NCBI GenBank assembly: GCA_034359265.1
Contig: CP136891.1
Coordinates: 44,074,001-44,138,000, forward strand
Reading direction: 5' to 3'
From: Canna indica
Taxonomy: Eukaryota > Streptophyta > Magnoliopsida > Zingiberales > Cannaceae
Length of the DNA stretch: 64,000 nucleotides
The notes under the pieces are model-generated. The model searched no databases and was not told the DNA's origin. It saw only the letters and a list, made by a program, of their open reading frames with translations. Within the stretch, counting starts at the first letter, position 1. The number at the start of each line of letters is the position of its first letter. This document shows positions 43,260 through 53,011 of the stretch, piece by piece. The position numbers and the translations under genes were made by a program.

Positions 43260-46200
43260 TAGTGGTATCAGAGTATGTGGTTAGGTCCAGACTACAACAT
43301 TAGGGCATAGAGTACCATATAGGCATTTGTGAGTCATGTAGTTCGTGAGACTGAGCTACAGAGCTTGCGCGCACCAATGGCGGTACATATGATCATTTAA
43401 TAACTATATATTAGAGTGCTAGATATGGTTATTATATGTTTTACTTGTTGCCAACGGAGGCAAATGGTAATGCAATGTGAGTGGGTTCTTCCCTCCCTCT
43501 CTTTTGGAGTGATTTCTCCATTGCCATGGTCAAGGCTAAGTATGCTTGCAAAAATATGAAATTTTACTCTTTCGGTGGGTTTTTTGGCTTGTCGTTAAGG
43601 ATGTGGATGCATAGGGAAGGGAAGGGCTGCCCCTAAAGCATAGAGTAGGCGGCTTGTAGAGAAGAGGGAATGGTTGCCTTAATATACATATTTTTATGAC
43701 TACTTCTCCCTAGTATTGAGTATCCTTGAAGAGGATTGATGCTTGATTTATATATTCAGGTGAGGGTAGCCCTAAACTCTAGGGATGGTCGATAGGGGTG
43801 GAAATAGGCCAGGCCAAGCCAGGCCAGGCTTTCGCCTTAATAGGCCAAGCCTATATGGTAGAAAATTGGTCTGGGCCTGACCTGTAGCCTGTTATAGACT
43901 TAAATTTTGGCCTAAGCCTGGCCTGTGGCCTATTTATGAAGTCTGTTTCTAATATATAACTTTTTATAAAATCTACTTCCAATATAAAATTTTGGCCTAA
44001 CTTGGCCTATGGCCCGTGGCCTGTGTTTTATTAAATTAAAATAATATTATTTATTACATTAAAATAATTTTAATGTAAAAACGTAACAAAATAATAATAT
44101 TATATTTATATATACACCACCTTAATAGGCCCAGGACGGTCTGTCAAGCTTAATAGGTTTTAAATAGGCCAGGCCACAGGCCCTTGACAGGTCGCCTGGT
44201 CTATTTCCACCCCTAATGGCCGACGACTTGTGTATGAAGATTTGTTTGGTCGTTTCAGATTTTGGTGTCCTTGTTCATTAGGTATTGTAAGGATATGGAA
44301 CTAGGGAGGTAGATTGCAAGTGTAGAAATTTTTTTCAAAAATTTATTTTTCCATGCCCATTGACATGTAGTTCGGAGGCTGAGGCGTCGTCCAATTTGTA
44401 CAAACTCTTGGGGTAATTTGGTAGGATACTAGAGTAGTGTCCACACCAAATTTTAGCAAATTCTGAGTTGAGTAGACTGAGTTTATAAATTTAGTTTGAA
44501 GGCTACCTAAAACTGTTTATTTCTGCACATAGCAGAAATTGTAAAAAGCTGAAGTTTGATACAATATTCGGAGAATGAAACTTTGTCCCATGATAGTGAA
44601 ATATTGGGAATTCGTAGTGGGGTATGTGAACAACCATATGAATCTGGTTTGGAGGGAAAAGAGTAAGAATTGATTTAGTTATGAATTTTCTAAGTCAGCA
44701 ACTTAAACTGAAAAATCTGCTAGTGGATGCAGAAATTTCAGGATAGCTATTTTGACGCGTTGTTTCATGGTCGACTAGTAATCCAAATAATCTGAAATTT
44801 TGTGGTTATATAGATTGTATGATATTCATACTTGGTATTCTTTGAGTTCTATAGTTATTTCAAAAAAAGAACTAAGGGTTTAGCAGTGGTAGCAAAAGTG
44901 AAACTGATAAGGTTCGAGAGGTGCTGAAATTGGGCTAAGTATGAGAGGATTGCCTTGACCCCACTTGAGGGCCGAATTACCTTGATGTTATGCTATGATA
45001 AATTTTGATATGCACTTCTATTATGTAACTCGTGGGTGGCGACGCGTAGGGTAGCGTCAATAAAAAAAAATTCAGGTTGGAGGCACTTATATCAGTGCTA
45101 GAATCTCAAACTCATTAAGTAATAATGACGTTCTAGAATTCCCTTCTGGGATGGTTGGATATCGAATGGTTAAACATATATGATAATGTTTGGTTTCATT
45201 TGATTGGAGTGGTGGGGTACATGGTGGCCGAGAGGGTGAGACCGAGAGTAGGTCGGACTCGATGCTGCCACGCGCTCCGGTAGATTTCCTAAACCACTCG
45301 AGTAATATTATTGGTGTGTATTTCCTTACTCTTGTGATGGTGCTTGTGTTTGGAGCATGGCCGGACTGAGAAGTCTTTTAGTTGGTGGAACTATCGCCCG
45401 ACTTAGTGAGAGAATTATGGACCCGGGAAGCTCATCAGCGAACCACACTAACGACCGACCCAGGGAGTGACATTGGTTGGAGGGCCTTCCCAACTAGAGG
45501 AGGGTTATCGGGGATAGTAGGCCCTCCTATCTCGGAGGGCCGGGGCGAGATGCTCGCTAGGTTGTGTCCCAGTGATTGACTTGTGAGATTGTTTAAATGT
45601 TGTGTTGTGATATGGCCGATGTAGGCCAATGTGTTAGATGTGCGGAGGCGCACTAGGTGGTTGCTTAGATGTTGTGACCTGTAGATTATATGGTAAAATT
45701 TATATTTTTATTCAATGTTGTTTAAAAAAAAAGGGGGTGTGTGCTTGTGTATTGTGCTGGTGATGCCATTAGAGGTCATTCCTTTCGGTGGAAACTTGCT
45801 ACAGGGCTTTCCTAGCGTTGAGTCATGTCGAAGGGCTTTCTAAACGGCAGAGGACAGCAGCACTAGAGGGCCTTCCTAGGTTGTCTGTCCCATGGATGGG
45901 TACATGCTAGAGGGCATTCCTAGCAGCCTACCCGGTGGTGCTGTATCTATACGTTAGAGGGCTTTTCCTAACGTTATCCCCAGTTTGTGTGCTTGTGTGA
46001 TTGCAAGAATTGTGAATATGGTGCTGGCTGAGACTAGCCGGTGTGGGTGTGTCCGCGAGCGCGCACGAGAGGTGTACATGGATATTGCGTTGATGTTTTT
46101 TGGATGATTATGGGTCTATAGATGGGATAGATTAGCTGGTACCTCTATGAGTTTGGGACCCATGGGAGGGCCAGAGAGTTGGGAGTGCCCAAGTGCGCAC

Positions 46201-46589
46201 CTGAGGACTTTTAGAAGGTACCCAATCACCTGAGGATATGTGTAAGTGCACACGTATAATTTTTCAGACGAGGATGTTGTCTTTGTGGCTGAAAACTTTG
46301 GTTAAGTAATTTTATTTGAATTTCTGGAAGTCACGATGATGTGTGGAAAACTTCGACCTGGCGGGTAGTATAATTAATGAAGTCGATGGGCGGTGTGGTC
46401 GGGTATTTCGGGGGCCCGGATCAAGGCCGTGGGTGAGTACTCTCGATTGCACCTGAGTTTGATATTGGTGAACAGGCATACACATTTTGTCTATTGAGAT
46501 TGTGAAGGTTAGACCATCGTGTTTTGGTCATTTAGGAACCGTGGCGAAAGGGGTGATATAATCATCTTGCTTGGTTTGTACTTGTGCTC
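43260..46589. other. Decayed Gypsy leader and LTR debris
   Basis: After the primer site there is no gag frame. 43290-43790 and 44224-45200 are leader-like, non-coding. 45480-45990 has repeated 'AGAGGG(C/G)(C/T)TTCCTA' phrases like those in LTR G2. 46380-46589 leads into the pol remnant. Only a hAT miniature element (43793-44215) can be delimited. Confidence 0.5.
43793..44215. mobile_element. hAT-type miniature element (423 bp)
   Basis: Ends TAGGGGTGGAAATAGGCCAG and CTGGTCTATTTCCACCCCTA form an inverted repeat of about 20 bp. Flanks ATGGTCGA (43785-43792) and ATGGCCGA (44216-44223) are an 8-bp duplication with one change, as expected for hAT. The interior is rich in AGGCCAGGCC and GGCCTG repeats, with no coding capacity. 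Confidence 0.88.
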
Positions 46590-46962
46590 GGACTAGAGAT
46601 TTAGTAGGAAATCTATGGGCAGCTTAGTACTCTTGGTAGCGGAGAGGAGCCCACTTGCTCGGGAACTGGCATCCTGCCTGGATGGTGGGTTGGCCATTTC
46701 GGTGATTGGCACCGGTGACATGGTGGCGCACGTGTGGGTGCGGTCCACATTAGTGGAGATGCTACAGGCGGCCCGGATGGAGGAGGCATTCTGTGCTCTA
46801 ACCAGAGACCTGGTGGGGAGAGGGGATGCAGATGATGGTTTCCAGGTAAATGCCGAGGATGTCCTGAGGTTTAAGGACAGAATTATGGTGTCGGATATGG
46901 CAGAGGTTAAGAGGCAGGTGCTTAAGACTAGCCACAACTCCTCTTACACCAAGCACCTTGGG
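46590..46962 (+). pseudogene. Gypsy pol remnant: RNase H end and zinc-binding region (G3)
   Basis: The frame from 46615 reads MGSLVLLVAERSPLARELAS, AISVIGTGDMVAHVWVRSTL, DVLRFKDRIMVSDMAEVKRQ and LKTSHNSSYTKHLG, the linker between RNase H and integrase plus the first His of the zinc motif. It is still open, but the solo LTR cuts it at 46963. The following pieces have many stops. Confidence 0.8.
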
Positions 46963-47242
46963 TGTAAGACCCAGAATTTTTCTAATATAGAAATCTATTT
47001 TTGGTGCAAAGCGCCAGAATCAGGGGTTAGTCTAGTCGAGCCACGAAAATCACCTCGACTAAAAGGTATAACTCGGCTTATGAAGTTTAAATTGGTTAGA
47101 TGGATATTTCCTTATTAAGCATTAGATGTCCTATTTGAGTCGAGTTCAAATTGTGTATGCGGATCGAATCGGGGCCTGAATCGGACTCGGATCGAGTCGA
47201 GTAGAGGCTAAGTCGTTTAGAGAGGCATATGGGTCATTGGTG

Positions 47243-47297
47243 GATGAGGGAATAAAATCCCTCATCATGAGCCGTGCGGCTCATCTTGGAGCCGCAC
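47243..47297 (+). promoter_or_regulatory. Core promoter dyad and leader stem-loop (solo LTR)
   Basis: GATGAGGGA (47243-47251) and TCCCTCATC (47258-47266) are perfect arms around ATAAAA. GTGCGGCTC (47274-47282) pairs with GAGCCGCAC (47289-47297). Confidence 0.6.
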
Positions 47298-47408
47298 GCA
47301 GCCCGAGCAAGAGAGAGGGAGGGGAGAGCTTCGTCGGCGCCGGAGATCGTGTCGTCGTCTGAAAGTTCGAGATCACCAATGTCCAACCCTTCTTCCTTCT
47401 TAAGCAAG

Positions 47409-49026
47409 GTGAGTGGTTGTTTTTCCATGGTTTTATTTGGGGGAGGTGAGTGGCTGAACCCCTAGGACTGCTAGGTAGAGATTTTGTCGCGAGATTTCAT
47501 CGATTTAAGGTACTTTGATTTTTGGATCGCTGTTTAAGTGTTATTACATCGGATCTAGCTTGGTTTTTCTCGGATCGATGTTATAGGGGTTGCCGAGTAG
47601 AGGGAAAAGGGGAAAGGTCATGCCGAAATTTCCCCCAATTCCCTCGACGAGTATAAACCCCTTTTCAATCGATCTTGAATTTATACCGAGTAGATGTATA
47701 GTTTATTTACTGTAAATGAAGATTGAAACCCCTTCTCTAGGCCTTGTAGGGTTCAGCCAACCAAAAGGACATCCCATGTCCATGGTTCGGCCGAGCAAAA
47801 GGATGTGCACAATGATCAAGGTCTTGGTTAGGCTAGACTGGAATCAAAATACTAAGATTGGGGTTGGTTCTTCTTCCTTGTTCTTACCCATGAGGACTCG
47901 GCCGAGCAGGAAGGAGGGGGTGGTGACCTCTAGAAGCTAAACTTCATGTTTAGGAATACTCAAACAATAGGAAATGAAAAGTTGCCTAGATTGACAATTA
48001 GAATCAAGATGACATTTAGGCAAGACTATAACTAAGGAAGGCTACTACGTTGGTGCATAAAATTTGTAGTATGGTAGTAATAACCATTCTTGACTCTTCC
48101 CTTTTTAAATTCTGAAATTTGGTTATGATTTTAACATGTTAGATAATCTCTTTCCTTGTTGAATTTATTGTAAATGCATAATTAAAATTCATTATCATTG
48201 AATCGAGTGGCTATACTTAGTAGGTGACATGAGTAATTCATTTATAGCTTATATGATGTCCGATATTGTTGTTGGGTGTATTATCAAGTTTATGACATGT
48301 AGTTTACATTTGTGAAAGGTAGCATATGACGCTAGATGATTTGCATGAGACGAAAACTCAAAAGTAGACGAGTTAGGTCTCACACCTAAGAACCATTCTG
48401 CGAACAATAGTGTGAGCATGATACGGCCAAAGCAAAAGGCCGGACACGGGCGGACGCACTGGATTTTAAATAAGGAAAACCTAGGACACTTGATTGTGTG
48501 ATGTGATTGTGATGGTTTGCCAAGAAGCATGGATAGTCGAAATGACTAATGCTTGACTCGGCCAGTGATTTGGGTCTTGAGCTTGCACCAGCGGGCCCGC
48601 TAGGTACCAGACCCCAGTTGGGCAGGACTAGCTATCCTTAACCCAGTATGTGTCCAAAGACTAGCAAACCATCCTAGTCGACGGCCCGGAGACTTTCTTG
48701 ATGTACTTGTGTGTTATGTAGGCCTTAAGGCCAGTATGTTACTATCTTTATGTGATAGGGCTGGTTAGAGCAGAATTACTAGATCATGAGCATGCCCTAG
48801 GGGCCGGGTGCCTTGTGGCATAGTTGGGCTGTTATAGCCCGTGGTATGTATGTATGGTCTATACAGGACGACCCTAGGGGTCAGTTTTCATATCAGAAAT
48901 AAACTAGATCCCTAACTCTACATTTTGTTGACTTACATATATGCTAATTGGGGATTATGTGGAGGTTCGGAAGAACCGCTCACTGAATCCCATGTGGACT
49001 CACGGTTTATTTTTCTTATTTTGCAG
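47409..49026 (+). other. Candidate LTR leader intron (solo LTR)
   Basis: Donor-like AAG|GTGAGTGG at 47409. The acceptor region has GGACTCAC at about 48997-49004, then TTTATTTTTCTTATTTTGCAG ending at 49026. Length is 1618 nt. It is homologous in position to 18591-20268. Predicted only. Confidence 0.45.
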
Positions 49027-49392
49027 AGCCCGATTAGTGAGTTGAGGCTTGGAGTCATGATGTAGCTGGAGGGCAAGTAGTGGTGTCGATCTCGTAGCGG
49101 CGTCCAATAGTCATAGTCTAGATGTCTAGATTTGTTATTTTCATACACCGAGAGTTGTTTATTTTTAAGCATGTATTCGAATTTGAACTCGAGTTGTTTC
49201 ATTTTATGTTTGATGTTAGCAACTTTCCCTTTTATTAAAAATTGTGAACTTTCTTGAAATTCAAATAAAGCTGCATCATTGTTTTCTATTTATGTGTTTC
49301 GGTTTCTCGTTAGTTAGTGTATGTAGTAGGCTTCAGGGTAGGACATAGACCCTAGCTGGTCACACGACCCTGAGTTGGGGTGTGACACTGGG

Positions 49393-50047
49393 ACCATGAA
49401 GATTTATTGTGACCTAAGGCAGCATTACTGGTGGAAAGGGATGAAGCGGAAGGTGGCTGAGTTTGTGTCTAGGTGCTTGACCTGTTAGCAGGTTAAGGCA
49501 GAGCACTTGAGGCCTGCAGGGCTACTATATAACCTAGAGGTACCCAAGTAGAAGTGGGAGAAGATTACTATGGACTTTGTGACCAAATTACTGAGGTAGA
49601 GAGGAGGTCATAACTCCATTTGGGTTATTGTGGACTGGCTGACCAAGTCGGCACTTTTTATTTCGGTCAAGACGACCTTTCCGTTTGAGTAGTATGCCAA
49701 ACTTTTCATGGATCGGATTATAGCCTATCATGGGATTCTAGTGATGATTATATCGAACAAGGGTACCCAGTTTATGGCTAGATTTTGGCAGTCCTTTCAG
49801 GAAGCCATGGGTACACAAGTTTGGTTCAGTACAACTTTCCACCCACAAACTGACGGATAGTCTAAGAGGACTATCCAGACACTCGAGGATATGTTGCGGG
49901 CGTGCATCTTGGATTTAGAGGATGGCTGGGAGAGGTACCTACTGTTGGTGGACTTTTCCTACAATAACAGCTATTAGAGTAGTATTGGCATTGCCCCATT
50001 TGAGCCCCTGTACGGGCGGAGATGTTGGTCTCCGATGGGGTGGTTTG
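49393..50047 (+). pseudogene. Gypsy integrase pseudogene (G3)
   Basis: Reads TMKIYCDLRQHYWWKGMKRK, then KWEKITMDFVTKLL, IAYHGILVMIISNKGTQFMA, STTFHPQTDG and [14 protein letters not shown], the same domain as 17037-17915. The second catalytic Asp (ISDRG) is Asn (ISNKG), the Glu region has a stop followed by Lys (DG*SKRT), and at least five in-frame stops are present. Copia B interrupts it at GWF. Confidence 0.85.
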
Positions 50048-51594
50048 TGTTGGCTTTAAGTTTTCAACCTTGGTCTTAATCTCTTAATCTTGGTTTTGAT
50101 GATAACAAACATGAAACTAATATTTCAGTGAGAAATCAATTTCAGGTTCCATATCAGTTAGCGTTCGATGTCCTCGATCAAAAATATCGGAAGAAATCAG
50201 AAATCAGAAGGACATTGATCGTCACACTCGGGTTCATCGCGAAAACTTCTCGAAGATCAACGTATGCACCAAAGACGTATTGAATGGGCTCAAAGTTCAC
50301 AAGAAAGCTCTCCAAGTTGATGCTCGTTGAAAGCCGGAACCCGGAAATGAAGCGCGGAAGAAAATTGGCTGAAAAATAAATCTCAGCCTAGGTTCGATCG
50401 ACCGGGTGGTCGACCGAATAGTGTAGGAAAATGGTAGAAGCCATCTCGGTCGACCGGTCCGTCAACCAAAGGATGCCAAAAAGCGGCATTAGCTACTTTG
50501 GTCGACCGGGTGGTCGATCGGGTGGTCGACCTATCGAAGCCCAAAATGGGCAGTAGCTCTGTCGGTCCACCAACAGATCGACCATCCTGCGGATAGCCAA
50601 AGACGCAACTCACGTCGGTCGACCGACTGGTCGACCGAATGTGGGATCGAGAATTTTTGCATCTGGGCGGTCGACCCGTCGGTCGACCGCACAGAGAGAA
50701 GAGGTGTCGGTCGCTTTGAGCGGTCGATCGGTCGATCAACCGATCAATCAACCGGGCGACTACAACGGATAGTTTTCTATCCGTTGAGCTACCGTTTCTT
50801 CGTGAGGGTATAAATACACCCTCACATATCTCATTTAAGATTCTTCTCCCACTCTTACAAACTTGATTGAGCATTCTAAAGGGAGATTTGAGCCTTCAAA
50901 AGATTGATCAATGGCACTCTGCTCTTTCGTGAAGAAAATTTGAAGCGCCTAGCTTTCTGCCTCAACTCAGAAATTGACTCGAGCTCTACGACTCAGCGAG
51001 TTGGAGATTCCAAAGGCTTGGGAAAGAGCTCTTATTCTTGGTTTTATTCTTAGCTCTTTTGATTGTATCTTTTATTGTTATTTGAACTATTTTCTTTGGA
51101 TTTGTGTCTGTAGAAGACCGGGTGTTTGGTCTTGTATGTGAATGTGGTTACCTTGGTGAAAAGGTGTAAAACCACTTGTGCAAACGTAGTTTTACTAGGA
51201 TTAGTCGAGTTGTCTTTTAGGGTTGAGGTGGAAGAGTGCTCTCGGTAAGAAGGCGGTGACTTCCGGGTGTGGAAGTGCCTTAGGTCGAGAGTGCGACTCT
51301 TCGAGTCAAAGTCCTCTGTGTAAGGAATACTAATTAATCTAGTAAAACTTAGTTTGGAAATCCTAATCGGGGTGCTTAGGTAGTGGAGTAGGCATTGGGG
51401 CTGAACCGCTAAAAATCTTGTGTTTGCATTGTTATACTTGGTTGTGCTTAATTGTTTTATTATTGCTTCCGCATCCAATCGTAAAATTGTAATTCGCCTA
51501 ATTAGTTTAAGATAATGATTAAAATCAATTTTATGCTAATTGAATTAGTAAACATACTATTCACCCCCCCTCTAGTGTTGCCATTTCGACTACA
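50048..51594 (+). repeat. 5' LTR of element B (1547 bp)
   Basis: TGTTGGCTTTAAG to TTTCGACTACA. GGTCGACC occurs at least eight times between 50395 and 50700. A perfect hairpin CAACGGATAG/CTATCCGTTG lies at 50763-50786. The TATA box sits between GTGAGGGT (50802-50809) and ACCCTCAC (50818-50825). Minus-strand frames across the array are artefacts. Confidence 0.92.
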
Positions 51595-51661
51595 CTTGGT
51601 ATTAGAGCGGGTCATAGATTGAGATTTCACTGTCTCCTCTACATCTAGTCTCGATCTTGAA

Positions 51662-53011
51662 ATGGCTCTAGAGTTGGTAGTGTCTTCACCTCCTAGGTTC
51701 GATGACTCGAACTTTGGTCTTTGGAAACATATGATGTACACTTATTTAAAGGCTAAAGGTTTTGGAGTCTTTAACATGTTACATTGGGAATTCATTGAAC
51801 CTAAGGTTGATATGCATGCTTGGAGTGAAATGGATAAGAAAATGTCTAAGTATAATGGAGATGCAATGAATTATATACTTTGCACATTACCAAATGGCAT
51901 CCTACATAAAGTCATGCATTGCTCTTCGGCTTATGATTTATGGGCTAGTTTGAATGTTTTATACGATCATGCTAAAACCGAAGAAATTGGCACATTTAAT
52001 GAAGGTAGTGATGAGAATGGTCATTCACCTACCTCTAATCTTGGTTTTGATACCCATAGCTCTTATAGTCGAAGAAGTAGCTTCAAGAGCAGAAAAAGAA
52101 AAGTAATTTGTCATGCTTGCAAAGAAAAGGGGCATGTGAAGAAAAATTGCCCAAGCATGAAGAACAAAGCAAGGAAGAGGTCAAGTGCTTCCACCTCCAC
52201 CTCTCACTCATTTGAAGCACCCTCTAGCAATGACTATGAAGCCACTTCTAAAGTTTGCCTTATGGATGTTAATGATGAGGTACACTCTTCTCCTTCTAGT
52301 CATGCTAATGATAATAATAATGCTAGCTCTACTAGTTCTCTTGACATATCATATAATGAGTTAGTAGATGAATACAAGAAAATGTTTGCCTTGCTTGTTA
52401 AAAAGGATAATGAGAATAAAAGACTGAAGGAATATAATATAAGGCTTAACTCTCATGTGGATGAATTAAAACTAGAAAATGAGAAGATGAAATCTTGTTC
52501 TTTCGATTTTTCCCATGATAGGCTAAAACTTGAGCTTAAGGACATAAAGCTTAAGAATGAAAGTTTGAAACTTGAGTATTCAAAAATTATAAGTCAAAAC
52601 AATAATTTGAAATCTCCATCTAAAGTCTTATATCAATCTCTTGATTTATTAAAAAAGGAGGTTGTGTCCTTAAATAAGAAAGTAAATGAATTGAAAAATA
52701 TTTCATTTCCTAAGAACACAAGAATGAAAAATGCTTATGTAAAGAATGCCAATGTCCATCATGTTCAAAATACTAAGTATTCTACCATTAAACCTCATGT
52801 TCAAAAGAAGATTGTTTCCGTTAAGAATGCCCATGTTCATCATCCTCCTCATGTTAAGCATTCTAACATTAAATCTCATGTCCATGTTAAAAATGAAAAG
52901 AAAAAGTTTCATGGACATTGCTTTTGTTGTGGCATGTATGAGCAAGCAATTCATGATTGTGCTTTTAATGTGAACCCTAGTGTTGTTAAGACACTTTGGG
53001 TACGTACCTAA
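51662..53011 (+). CDS. gag: Sirevirus-type Gag (449 aa) of element B
   Basis: The frame begins MALELVVSSPPRFDDSNFGL shortly after the primer site. Residues 1-130 are the Gag N-terminal region (YILCTLPNGILHKVMHCSSA, YDLWASLNVLYDHAK). Near residues 160-175 is a CCHC zinc knuckle, CHACKEKGHVKKNC. A long coiled-coil (about 225-360) follows, then His-rich repeats (VHHVQNTKYSTIK, VHHPPHVKHSNIK) and a second knuckle, CFCCGMYEQAIHDC, whose His is replaced by Gln. Gag packages the RNA in virus-like particles. The usual continuation into protease and integrase is absent; a stop follows LWVRT. The frame is unbroken, unlike all other coding remnants here, so the insertion may be fairly recent or was under selection until recently. 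Confidence 0.9.
   Translation: MALELVVSSPPRFDDSNFGLWKHMMYTYLKAKGFGVFNMLHWEFIEPKVDMHAWSEMDKKMSKYNGDAMNYILCTLPNGILHKVMHCSSAYDLWASLNVLYDHAKTEEIGTFNEGSDENGHSPTSNLGFDTHSSYSRRSSFKSRKRKVICHACKEKGHVKKNCPSMKNKARKRSSASTSTSHSFEAPSSNDYEATSKVCLMDVNDEVHSSPSSHANDNNNASSTSSLDISYNELVDEYKKMFALLVKKDNENKRLKEYNIRLNSHVDELKLENEKMKSCSFDFSHDRLKLELKDIKLKNESLKLEYSKIISQNNNLKSPSKVLYQSLDLLKKEVVSLNKKVNELKNISFPKNTRMKNAYVKNANVHHVQNTKYSTIKPHVQKKIVSVKNAHVHHPPHVKHSNIKSHVHVKNEKKKFHGHCFCCGMYEQAIHDCAFNVNPSVVKTLWVRT

Larger units (their letters stand above)
46963..49387 (+). repeat. Solo Gypsy LTR (2425 bp) inside G3 pol
   Basis: TGTAAGACCCAG...GGGGTGTGACA, flanked by TTGGG (46958-46962) and CTGGG (49388-49392), a 5-bp duplication with one change. 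Co-linear with the LTR of G1, including the TATA dyad, stem-loop, GTGAGTGG site (47409) and TTGCAG site (49026). It interrupts pol exactly between CACCTTGGG and ACCATGAAG. Confidence 0.92.

Noticed and set aside
46593..46937. Minus-strand 114-codon frame
   Set aside because: It is the antisense shadow of the Gypsy pol remnant on the plus strand, which matches known linker and zinc-binding sequence.
47274..47465. Frame after the promoter of the solo LTR, possibly a leader peptide
   Set aside because: The corresponding region in the G1 LTR has no matching frame, and it overlaps the predicted stem-loop and donor-like site.
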